Positions 33,991-41,800 of a stretch of 64,000 bases of DNA are shown here, one piece after another. The notes beneath the pieces are model-generated. The model ran no database searches and had not been told where the DNA came from. It worked only from the letters and a program-made list of their open reading frames with translations. This stretch comes from Treponema vincentii (GTDB lineage Bacteria; Spirochaetota; Spirochaetia; Treponematales; Treponemataceae). The stretch covers positions 868,001-932,000 of the forward strand of contig NZ_CP050497.1 in the NCBI RefSeq assembly GCF_018336815.1, in the 5' to 3' direction. A program made the position numbers and the translations under genes. Numbering within the stretch: position 1 is the stretch's first letter; each line of letters opens with the position of its first letter.

Positions 33991-34923
33991 CTAATTATTA
34001 ATTTTCCATTTTCCGTGCTGCTGAGAAAAACGCTGTGCAGGCATAGAAATAACCCGCCCGTCTTCTCCGGCAAGTGCAATAATGCCGGTAATCAGATTTA
34101 TTTCGCTGATGCGGAACAGGGTGTTATCGTAGTAGAGACTGGTGCCGATTGAGGGCAGCTTTTTCCGCGTTTCCACATACCAATCATATTCATAAGAAAG
34201 GCAACAGAGTAGACGTCCGCATTGCCCCGAAATTTTGAGCGAATTTAACGATAGGTTTTGTTCTTTTGCCATCTTGATAGATACCGGCCGCAGTTTGTCC
34301 GTTACGGCATGGCAGCAAAACGGGCGACCGCAACAGCCGATGCCGCCAGCCATTCTCGATTCATCGCGAACACCGATTTGCCGCAGCTCGATACGAAGAT
34401 GCAAAATAGCAACCAAGTCTTTAACCAGCTTACGAAAGTCAATACGGGTATCTGCCGTAAAAAAGAAGATCACTTTAGGATCCTCAAGCAAGTAGTGGCA
34501 GTCAATCAACTTCATATCAAGTTTATGAATAAGAACTTTTTCTTTAAAAACTGCGCCGGCTTCCTTTTCTTTTTCAAGATTTTCATTTATACGCTGAAAA
34601 TCCTTATCAGTTGCTTTCCGCGTAACCGTAACGATATCTTTAATTGCTGCTCTAATAGGATGTTGTACCAAACCCATTACACGAGCCATATCATCACCGT
34701 AGCGGGTAGGGGTAATGACATAATCACCGTCTTGCAGGTTTAAATCCGCCGTTGTCGCGTAAAAAGTCTCTTGTGAATATTCAAGCTTTAACTGATAGAG
34801 TGGTTTGGGGAAGGCTCCCTCCGGTATAGTTTCTTCCGTTTGAGGCGCATCGCTATCTTCCAAAGCGCTTAAATCATCTATTTCTTCGTATTCGGTATAT
34901 GTTTCTTCAAATTCAATATCCAT
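33991..34923 (-). CDS. PSP1 domain protein (RicT/YaaT-like)
   Basis: 310 aa. The diagnostic region is GGIGCCGRPFCCHAVTDKL and SGQCGRLLCCLSYEYDWY, the cysteine-rich PSP1 signature. In Bacillus the relative YaaT (RicT) joins an iron-sulfur complex that acts on RNA processing and development. The N-terminal 40 residues are acidic (Glu/Asp-rich) and specific to this protein. AGGAG precedes ATG 34923. The next gene upstream is a YaaR-family gene, the same pairing as in Firmicutes. The leftward cluster appears to run bactofilin, YaaR, PSP1. Confidence 0.9.
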   Translation of the reverse strand: MDIEFEETYTEYEEIDDLSALEDSDAPQTEETIPEGAFPKPLYQLKLEYSQETFYATTADLNLQDGDYVITPTRYGDDMARVMGLVQHPIRAAIKDIVTVTRKATDKDFQRINENLEKEKEAGAVFKEKVLIHKLDMKLIDCHYLLEDPKVIFFFTADTRIDFRKLVKDLVAILHLRIELRQIGVRDESRMAGGIGCCGRPFCCHAVTDKLRPVSIKMAKEQNLSLNSLKISGQCGRLLCCLSYEYDWYVETRKKLPSIGTSLYYDNTLFRISEINLITGIIALAGEDGRVISMPAQRFSQQHGKWKINN

Positions 34924-34935
34924 TTCTGACTCCTA

Positions 34936-35463
34936 TTATGTAATTAAATCTATAATTAAGCCGTATATTTCTTCAAGCCGTTCAAGAATAAAAAGCTGGC
35001 TTTTTTGGTCACAGAGCAATTCACCTGCAAACTTGTCAAGCTTTTCATTGATAATAACAATTTGGGTAAAAGAGCGTGGTCTTAAATGATTGGTCTTATC
35101 ACGGCGTAAGTGAGTCCGTGTCGTAACCGTATATGCTTCATGCGCGACATAGCTGATAAAGTTTTTAACAGCCTGCTTATACCGTAAGATTGTTTCAGGA
35201 TTTTGGCGCGTTCGCAAGGTATCCCCTGCAGATCGTACATCGTCTTGCAACAGAGCGATTGCTTCTTCTTGCGGTAATGTACTCAGCTGTTCGAGTATAT
35301 CGACTTCGTTTCCCTGCCGGGTTTGGGGTAAGACACTTCGCAGCATCTCTTTAAATTTATTCAGTTTTTTTTTGTCTTTTTCGGATTGCGCTGTTTTGGT
35401 TTGTAAGGACGGTTGAACGGTTACCCCTGCTGCGTAAGTTGAACTTTCTATCTGATTTCCCAT
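34936..35463 (-). CDS. YaaR family (DUF327) protein
   Basis: 175 aa. A charged, low-complexity N-terminus is followed by the family core: NPETILRYKQAVKNFISYV and INEKLDKFAGELLCDQKSQL, then LERLEEIYGLIIDLIT at the end. Soluble, helical. Function of the family is unknown; proximity to the PSP1/YaaT gene (12 bases) is conserved in Firmicutes and suggests a shared process. AAGGAG lies just before ATG 35463 and directly abuts the in-frame stop of the extended bactofilin reading frame. Confidence 0.88.
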   Translation of the reverse strand: MGNQIESSTYAAGVTVQPSLQTKTAQSEKDKKKLNKFKEMLRSVLPQTRQGNEVDILEQLSTLPQEEAIALLQDDVRSAGDTLRTRQNPETILRYKQAVKNFISYVAHEAYTVTTRTHLRRDKTNHLRPRSFTQIVIINEKLDKFAGELLCDQKSQLFILERLEEIYGLIIDLIT

Positions 35464-35472
35464 CTTTCTCCT

Positions 35473-35899
35473 TTATTTTGAGTAAGAAAAAGTGGAGGAA
35501 TGGAGCGCTTGTCGGTTTGCATATTTTTTTTCCGCTTCTTCAAAGCTGTGCTGATCGCCGGTTGCGGAGCAGAATCCGTGCAGGATAACATTATCATCAA
35601 CCCGTAGCTTTTTTTGTCAGAACCGACCCGATAACCATCCCCGATGAAAGGACGACGACATAATCCGGCGCAATAATATCGCCCTGTACAATTCCGCCTA
35701 CACTAACCGAAGCTGCACGGATATTGCCTCGTATTCGGGCTTCCTCTCCGATAATGACACGTCCCATGGTCTGTATATTGCCGTTTATATCACCGTCTAT
35801 CCGTAAAAAGCCTGAAACCGTTATATTCCCGCTTATCATCGATCCCGACCCAACAATGGTGTTGATCGAAATATCATCGATAAAGTTTTTTTTTGCCAT
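35473..35899 (-). CDS. Bactofilin, C-terminus split by one base
   Basis: Cytoskeletal polymer-forming protein. The core NTIVGSGSMISGNITVSGFL, RIDGDINGNI, GRVIIGEEARIRGNI is the right-handed beta-helix of bactofilins (DUF583). As written, the frame ends at 35597 after 100 aa (VLTKKATG). If the seven T at 35609-35615 are really six, the frame continues LRVDDNVILHGFCSATGDQHSFEEAEKKYAN and onward to TAA 35473-35475. That stop directly abuts the AAGGAG of yaaR, giving about 141 aa. I therefore take the longer form. ATG 35899 follows the M23 gene stop by two bases (translational coupling). Pairing of a bactofilin with an M23 peptidase is common and linked to local cell-wall shaping. Confidence 0.85.
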
Positions 35900-35901
35900 A
35901 G

Positions 35902-36927
35902 TTATTGCTTTGTATTGGAAGCTTTTATATTAAGATATTTAATCGGGTCTACAACATCGGAACCGATATGTACTTCATAGTGTAGGTGGGGACCTGTCGA
36001 AATACCGGTTGTTCCGATATATCCGATGGTTTGTCCCTGCTGTACATATTCACCTCTGGTTACGCGGTAAGATTGAAGGTGTGCATATCGGGTATAAAAA
36101 CCGTGTTTATGCTTAATGATGATATAATTTCCCCATCCGGGATCAAATTCTACGGTAACAACTTGCCCGTCCGCAGTGGCCACGATTGGGTCTCCCGAAC
36201 GATAGGTGGAAAGGTCTATACCTTTATGAATATACCACTGACCGGTAAAGGGGTGCCGGTTTTGTCCGAATGCCATCGAAATATGCCCGATGCCGCCCTT
36301 AATCGGCCAAAGGCTCGGAATATCGGAAAAGAGCGTTGTCTGCATATTAAGGAGTTTCCCCATTTCCTGTACCGGTAATACGGCATCGTTAAGGTATGAG
36401 GTAAGCTGCTGCAGCTCCGCAGCTTCTTTCAGCGAACCTTCCGCAACCTCGTGCATATTAAATAGAAAAGATAAATCTCCGTTTGCAGCTTGCCCCGCAG
36501 GAGTAGTTGTCTTTAAACCGAGTGAGGAGAAAGTTGAAGTAAGCGCTGTCTGAAAATTCCGTGCGGTTTTTAGGAGTTCATTGGTTTCATCCCGTAATAC
36601 GTCCAAACTCGCCTGTGCTTTGCGGGCTTCCTCTTTGGTAGCTGAAAGGTCTTGTACCGATACGGCTGTTTTGTGTGCAAACCAAAAGAATGAAGAGAAA
36701 AAGCCGATGGCGATAATCAGTGTGAAAAGTAAGCTGAAAATACTGGTCTGAAAATTCAGCACTTTCTTTTGTGAATGCGGGACGATCATGATGGTTAGCT
36801 TTTTTCGACCGCCTGCAATGACTCGTTGAAAAAAATGCAAAACCGCTTCGGCTGCTTTCTTTATCTGCTTTGAGATATATCGTACAATATTATTTTCAGT
36901 TTTCTTATATCCTCGTGTTCGAGACAC
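35902..36927 (-). CDS. M23 family peptidase, membrane anchored
   Basis: 341 aa from GTG 36927 with AGAGGTG upstream. A single membrane segment (residues about 62-85, SIFSLLFTLIIAIGFFSSFF) is followed by a periplasmic coiled region and a C-terminal LytM/M23 domain. The zinc-site motifs are HKGIDL (the H-x-x-x-D motif) and HLHYEV (H-x-H). Cuts peptide cross-links in peptidoglycan. It is the gene just upstream of bactofilin, whose partners are often M23 enzymes controlling cell shape. The basic N-terminal 50 residues would be cytoplasmic. Confidence 0.93.
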   Translation of the reverse strand: MSRTRGYKKTENNIVRYISKQIKKAAEAVLHFFQRVIAGGRKKLTIMIVPHSQKKVLNFQTSIFSLLFTLIIAIGFFSSFFWFAHKTAVSVQDLSATKEEARKAQASLDVLRDETNELLKTARNFQTALTSTFSSLGLKTTTPAGQAANGDLSFLFNMHEVAEGSLKEAAELQQLTSYLNDAVLPVQEMGKLLNMQTTLFSDIPSLWPIKGGIGHISMAFGQNRHPFTGQWYIHKGIDLSTYRSGDPIVATADGQVVTVEFDPGWGNYIIIKHKHGFYTRYAHLQSYRVTRGEYVQQGQTIGYIGTTGISTGPHLHYEVHIGSDVVDPIKYLNIKASNTKQ

Positions 36928-37002
36928 TTTTTACACCTCTTTATATAGCGCTATTGGAAAAGTATACCAATTAACGAGCTACCTGTCCAGCATTTGCATT
37001 CA

Positions 37003-37144
37003 GGGAAAACGTAGCAGACTAATTTTTACAGCCCGCAGAATAATGGAGACCGTTCAACCAGAGTTGAACCTCTTCGCGGTTCAAATGGTTGCCCAATCTC
37101 CATTATTCTGCGATATTTATCCCATTGGCCTGCTACGTTTTCCC
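37003..37144. repeat. Palindromic element, family 1, copy C
   Basis: 142 bp, three nested stems: outer GGGAAAACGTAGCAG (37003-37017) with 37130-37144, middle CGCAGAATAATGGAGA (37034-37049) with 37097-37112, and central TTGAACC (37064-37070) with GGTTCAA (37078-37084). The 33 central bases (37057-37089) are identical to 50181-50213. No coding. It lies between the M23 gene and the gene at 37216. Confidence 0.9.
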
Positions 37145-37161
37145 TTCTTTCACAATAAACT

Positions 37162-37224
37162 GTGCGAAATTTTAATAAAAAATTTCGCACATATTGATAA
37201 TTCAATTTTGAATTATCAATATGT
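37162..37224. repeat. Two adjacent palindromes
   Basis: The first (37162-37190) pairs GTGCGAAATTTT with AAATTTCGCAC and has a near-identical relative at 50286-50313, each about 18 bases to the right of a family 1 element. The second (37189-37224) has a perfect 17-bp stem with a 2-base loop. It includes the last codons and stop of the leftward gene at 37216, so it could serve as its terminator. Confidence 0.85.
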
Positions 37225-37830
37225 GTCTTCCATTTTGATAAATTCGGCGCGGACTTTGGCGAGCCGTTCCAATTCCCGTGTTATCGTGCGTTCGTAATTG
37301 AGCTTTTTTTGCGCGATCCGTTCCCGTTCATCTTCCCAATACTGTAGATCGGTTAGAAAGAGAAACTGAAACTTCCGTACATTTGCTTTTTCAGCCCACA
37401 GCGTTGCTTCTTTCCAATAAAACAAGGCGGTGTTGTAACAATCTTCGGCCATTTTTAAACTTTCGATGTTTTGTTCTTTCCATGGCGCATTATAAAAATA
37501 TGCGACCTGCTTATCGTATTTCATACCGAGCCTGAGGTGCTGTTCTACCATTTTAAGGTTTAAGTGCATCATAAAGAGATACCGGTATTTTTCCCAATCC
37601 GTTTTATCGGTGATCTTTCCTAATGCGTACAGGGGATTACAGAAATCCGCATTGATCGCCTTTTCAAGCCAATAAATGTTCTCGATCGTATCGTCGGGAT
37701 ACTGCTGGTAATGGATATGGTAGAGCTTATAATACTGCTCTTTATATGTTACAAAGTACGCAGGTAGCAACGCCGTTTGAGCGAAAGAGAAAAACAGTAA
37801 CACTGCAGATAAACAAAAACGCCTTTTCAT
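37216..37830 (-). CDS. Exported hypothetical protein, 204 aa
   Basis: MKRRFCLSAVLLFFSFAQTALLPA is a clear signal peptide. The mature part is helical and unusually rich in Tyr, Trp and Lys (YKEQYYKLYHIHYQQYP, YWLEKAINADF, YWKEATLWAEKA) and ends in a charged coil (QKKLNYERTITRELERLAKV). Probably periplasmic. I do not recognise the family beyond a Treponema-type conserved protein. It starts three bases after the tmk stop, so both are on one leftward transcript that would then meet the hairpins and element C. Confidence 0.75.
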   Translation of the reverse strand: MKRRFCLSAVLLFFSFAQTALLPAYFVTYKEQYYKLYHIHYQQYPDDTIENIYWLEKAINADFCNPLYALGKITDKTDWEKYRYLFMMHLNLKMVEQHLRLGMKYDKQVAYFYNAPWKEQNIESLKMAEDCYNTALFYWKEATLWAEKANVRKFQFLFLTDLQYWEDERERIAQKKLNYERTITRELERLAKVRAEFIKMEDTY

Positions 37831-37833
37831 CTT

Positions 37834-38463
37834 TTATATTATCGGCAGATTACAGACAATACTCCAGATGTTTTCGTGAATTTTCGCTATTGGTTGAGCA
37901 GCATCGATACGGATAATCCGCATATCCGGCGCCGTTTCCGCGTAATACCGGAAAATGGCTTGATATTCGTCCGCAACCCTTTGTTGAAACGCCTCTTTTT
38001 CGTATATTTCCCGCGGGATGTTTCGCTTTTCGATTCGTTCCATCGCGGTTTTTGCAGGCAAGTCAAAGAAAAAGAGATATTCGGGAAGCGGAAACGGCGC
38101 ATTGATTGCCCGTGCCAGTTCCTTTCCTGCAGCAAGCCCTTGATAGGCAAGGCTGGAAAACAGATACCGGTCGGAAAAAACCGCCTTCCCCGCTTGGAGC
38201 TGTGCGAAAATACCTTCTTTACCATATATATGCTCGCATCGATCCGCTCCAAAAAGGTAGGCAATCGTTTGACCATCGAATCCTGCTGCGCCTGAAAGCG
38301 CTTCGCGGATTAACTTCCCGATGGAACCGCCGGTGGGTTCACAAGTAAACAGCACGGCATCTTGCCGCCCGTGGGAAGCAAACGCTTCCTGTAACAACCG
38401 TATCTGGCTCGTCGTCCCCGTCCCGTCAAGCCCCTCAAACACCACAAAATTTTTCAAAATCAT
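37834..38463 (-). CDS. tmk: Thymidylate kinase
   Basis: 209 aa, phosphorylates dTMP to dTDP. Motifs: P-loop FEGLDGTGTTSQ (residues 9-20), FSDRYLFSSLAYQG (DRY motif) and FFDLPAKTAMERIEKR before the LID. The P-loop is atypical: the canonical GxxGxGK(S/T) lysine is replaced by Thr17 (GTGTT). The rest of the fold is well conserved, so it may still be an active enzyme using another residue. The element at 38571-38693 lies upstream. ATG 38463 has AAGG about 15 bases before it. Confidence 0.92.
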   Translation of the reverse strand: MILKNFVVFEGLDGTGTTSQIRLLQEAFASHGRQDAVLFTCEPTGGSIGKLIREALSGAAGFDGQTIAYLFGADRCEHIYGKEGIFAQLQAGKAVFSDRYLFSSLAYQGLAAGKELARAINAPFPLPEYLFFFDLPAKTAMERIEKRNIPREIYEKEAFQQRVADEYQAIFRYYAETAPDMRIIRIDAAQPIAKIHENIWSIVCNLPII

Positions 38464-38570
38464 CTATAGTTTTTCCTTATTCTTAGCAAGAGGATAATCG
38501 TATCAAACCAATAAATCAAATACCGCAAAATAAATGAGAGTATGATGTTCGAAAATAATCTTTCCGTTAG
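38464..38570. other. tmk upstream region
   Basis: Non-coding; together with the repeats up to 38760 it makes up the 342-base space between tmk and tamB. No gene seen. Confidence 0.4.
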
Positions 38571-38693
38571 CCTTTTGGAAATATGGGAGGCAGATACGAG
38601 GCATGAACAAAAATTACCCACAGGCGTGCTTTTGCACGTCGAGGACTAATTTTTGTGAAATAACGAAGTAGATGCCCCCATATTTTCAAAAGG
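38571..38693. repeat. Palindromic element, family 2, complete copy E
   Basis: 123 bp. Ends CCTTTTGGAAATATGGG (38571-38587) and its complement (38677-38693, one G-U type difference). Inner stem ACAAAAATTA (38607-38616) with 38647-38656, centre CGTGC-tttt-GCACG (38625-38638). It is the reverse-oriented relative of 12014-12137, with a different but again self-complementary centre. Confidence 0.85.
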
Positions 38694-38697
38694 AAAG

Positions 38698-38760
38698 GTT
38701 GAACGGCCTCAGTATTCTGCGGGGAGATGTAACAAAATGTCTGATGCGTTTGTTCGACAC
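38698..38760. repeat. Half copy of a family 1 element
   Basis: This stretch aligns with the reverse complement of the left half of element C (about 37003-37060): GGTTGAACGG, ATTCTGCGGG and the arm CTGATGCGTTTG occur in the same order. Only one half is present, so no long stem forms. Confidence 0.65.
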
Positions 38761-38787
38761 GCTTATCTATCATAGCAATTTCTTTTT

Positions 38788-38796
38788 TGATATAAT
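38788..38796 (+). promoter_or_regulatory. Extended -10 promoter of tamB
   Basis: TGATATAAT, a TGn-TATAAT extended -10 box, nine bases before ATG 38806. No ribosome binding site and no good -35 box; a leaderless or very short leader transcript is expected. Confidence 0.55.
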
Positions 38797-38805
38797 AGCC
38801 CCTCG

Positions 38806-41800
38806 ATGAAACCTGTCGTACGGTCTAAAATAGAATTTTTACTATTTTTATGTATACTTATTCTCTCTTTTGCGGCGCTCCGCCCTCTGATGCAAACGCT
38901 GGAAAAAAAATTGGCAGCCGTGCGTTCGCTGGTTTTGACGGAGCTGGAGGAAACGTATAATGTACGCTTATCTTACGAATCGCTTTCTCCTTCAATATTG
39001 CGCTCGGTTTCATTACGGAATGTAAAAATCTTTGATGCGGAACATAATGGAGAAATTGCTTCTTTTGAAGATTTTTCCGTTCAGTATCGTTTTTGGGCGC
39101 TCATCTTCGGAAATACTGCCGAGATATTAGATTCCGTGAATATTGCCAACGGCTTTATTGATGCAGACTTGATAGAGAATAAATCGCTTGCCGAAAAGCT
39201 CAACACAGTGCGGAAATCTCCAAGTTCCACCCAATCTTCTGTAAATGCCGAACAGATTCTTTCTTTTTTCTCCTCGCAGCTGCTGAACATCCACATTAAA
39301 AATGTTCGTTTAAGATTTAGAAATACCGTACATGATATCAACGCAAAGATAACGGATGGATATGTCGCTATCGATGCGGATGCTGTAACGGTCAGTCTTA
39401 GCAGCGCTGCCTCTTATCGGAATAGCGATTATACGGCCATCGGTCAAGCTGAAACGGACTTTACTATCGAAGGAAAATTCAACAAAGATTTGACTGCCGG
39501 TTCGGTAGTTGCCGATTTTTCTCATATTTCTACCGATCGGTTCGGTATATACCGGCTCAAACTGTTTGCGGATTACCGGGATAAGGTTTTTACCTTTAAT
39601 ACCATGCAGGATTTTCAGCCGATTGACTTTACCGCAAGCTGGAATATTGCAACGAACGATATAAACGGAAGGTTCAGCTGCAAAGATTTTGCCCCCTTGC
39701 AGTCCGTTAGGGTCTATAATGCCCCCAAAAGCCTCACCCAATTTGCTTCCATGACAATGTCCGGCAGCTTTCAATTTGCTCTTTCGGGGCGGCATATCCA
39801 ATGGAATAGCGATTTAAGTTTTGCGTTACCGTCGCTAGTGTTCCCTTCATACCGCTTCGCGGCTTCCCAACTGAATCTTGAAGCGGAGGGAGATGATAAG
39901 AGAATCAACATTTCACAGCTTTCGCTATTGGGAAAAGATGCGGATGTGTTTTCTCAATTTAGTTTTGACCTCAACACTAAGATCCCTACAGGGAAGGCTG
40001 TTGTAAAACGGTTTAAGCTTCCGTCCGGCGCTTCAGTGGCTGCGGATTTTCAGTTTTTTAAGCAAGGAAAGTCGTTCTTCTGCAAAATACCATCGCTTAC
40101 CGCCGGCAAAGGGGCACTTCATAACATCATTTTAGCTGTTAACCCTTCGGCACGGAAAGCTGATTATACCTTATCTGCCGAAGACGGATATGGAAAGTAT
40201 CGTTTTGACGGATCTTATATCTATAACGAAGGTAGCGCTTCCGCTTCTCCTCATTTTGCAGAGTTGCATGGGGCATTCGATGCCGTCGGTATCGGTACAA
40301 TCTGCAACTTTATTCAGGCAGCGGTTCCTGAAGCGGATATACCGCAGGCAGCGGTTGAATCGCTCCAATGTACAACCGAGTTTTATATTTCGAGTGATTT
40401 ACGCAGTTTCTCATATAACTGCATCAGGTTCGTTTTAGTTTCAAATACACTTGATGACTTTTATGCGCTGTTATCGGTAAAAGGGAATCAATCTTCTTTT
40501 GCGCTAACCGATATCGAACTATCTTACAAAAATATGTCCGTCCGCGGGAATATCAATGCCGATTTTGATCGTTTAAACGACATCATTTTTACCGGTTCTT
40601 TAGCTATTAACTCGATCGGTTATCAGCTACAGGGCTTCTTTTCTCAGAATGTTCTCAATATTTACGGCGACTATGGTCTCGCAATTAGCGCCCTTTATGA
40701 AAAAGGTACCGGCTTCAAAGGAAGCGTTAAAACTAATGAAATACCGCTGCCTTTTCTGCCCATCTTTTTAACTTTGGATTCGGAGTTTCAATATCATAAC
40801 CGCACGGATTGGTTTTATACTATTGACAACGGATATGTCAGTTATGGAACTCCTGCTTCGTTAACTCCGGCAAAGATTGGCTTGCATTTTATGGGAAAAG
40901 CAGATCCTTCGGGACTGCTTTTGTCTGAAGTCAAACTTGGTGATGACGAAGCGCTGACCGGTACGTTGGCTATAACGGCAGTTTCCATACCTGATAATGA
41001 GGGCGGAAAAAACTATACTGCTGCAATGAATCTCGTTTCTCCCGATGCCGCCGAAAAGGTTGAGTGTGCCGCAACGTTTGATTTTTCAAGCGGAGATATC
41101 CGTGCCGCCGGCTCGCTTAAACTTGATAATATCTCGGTGGATCGGTTTTTATATAGCCAAGGGAAAAAGCATACTGTGTCGGCTGATGCCGCTTTTTCAA
41201 TCGATCCGGATTCCTTTTTAGCTCGATTGGATTTGTCTCAACTTTCAATGTTTGTACAGGGCGAAGATCTGAATATAGTCGGTTCCCTTGTGGTGGAAGA
41301 TGAAAAAGCGGAACTGAATATTACGCAGCTTGGATGGGGGATGCATGAAGCTTCCAATATAACGGGCAATTTCTCGTTAGCAGAGATGACCGGAAGGCTT
41401 GATGCCGATTATACCGGTACGGTTGCCGATAAACAGCTAAAAGCGCATATCGGTACTATGTATACCGGTGTACAACCTGATGAAAAAACAAAAGCTGCAT
41501 TCTTTTCCCTGCTCAAAAACGTAGGAGCGCGCTTTACGATTAACACTTACTTGAGCGATTGGCAGTTCGGTGATTTTACCGGGAAGAACACTGTTCCGCT
41601 TTCAATGATCCGTGATCCGGGCGTTACTGCGTTTTATGCCGGAAAAAATGATGAGATAACCGGCTTTATCTTAGATGACGGTGTAGTGTCGCTCAAATTA
41701 GCGGAAACACTGCCGCTTAAACTCAATTTGGACGGTACCGTAAAAAAAGAGGCGTTAAATCTGCAAGTAACCGATATCCGAGCAGATGTTAAACGAATAT

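Noticed and set aside
37064..37084. Possible tRNA fragment: TTCGCGGTTCAAAT resembles a T-arm
   Set aside because: It is the centre of a palindrome repeated identically at 50181-50213. No acceptor, D or anticodon stem can be built around it in either copy.
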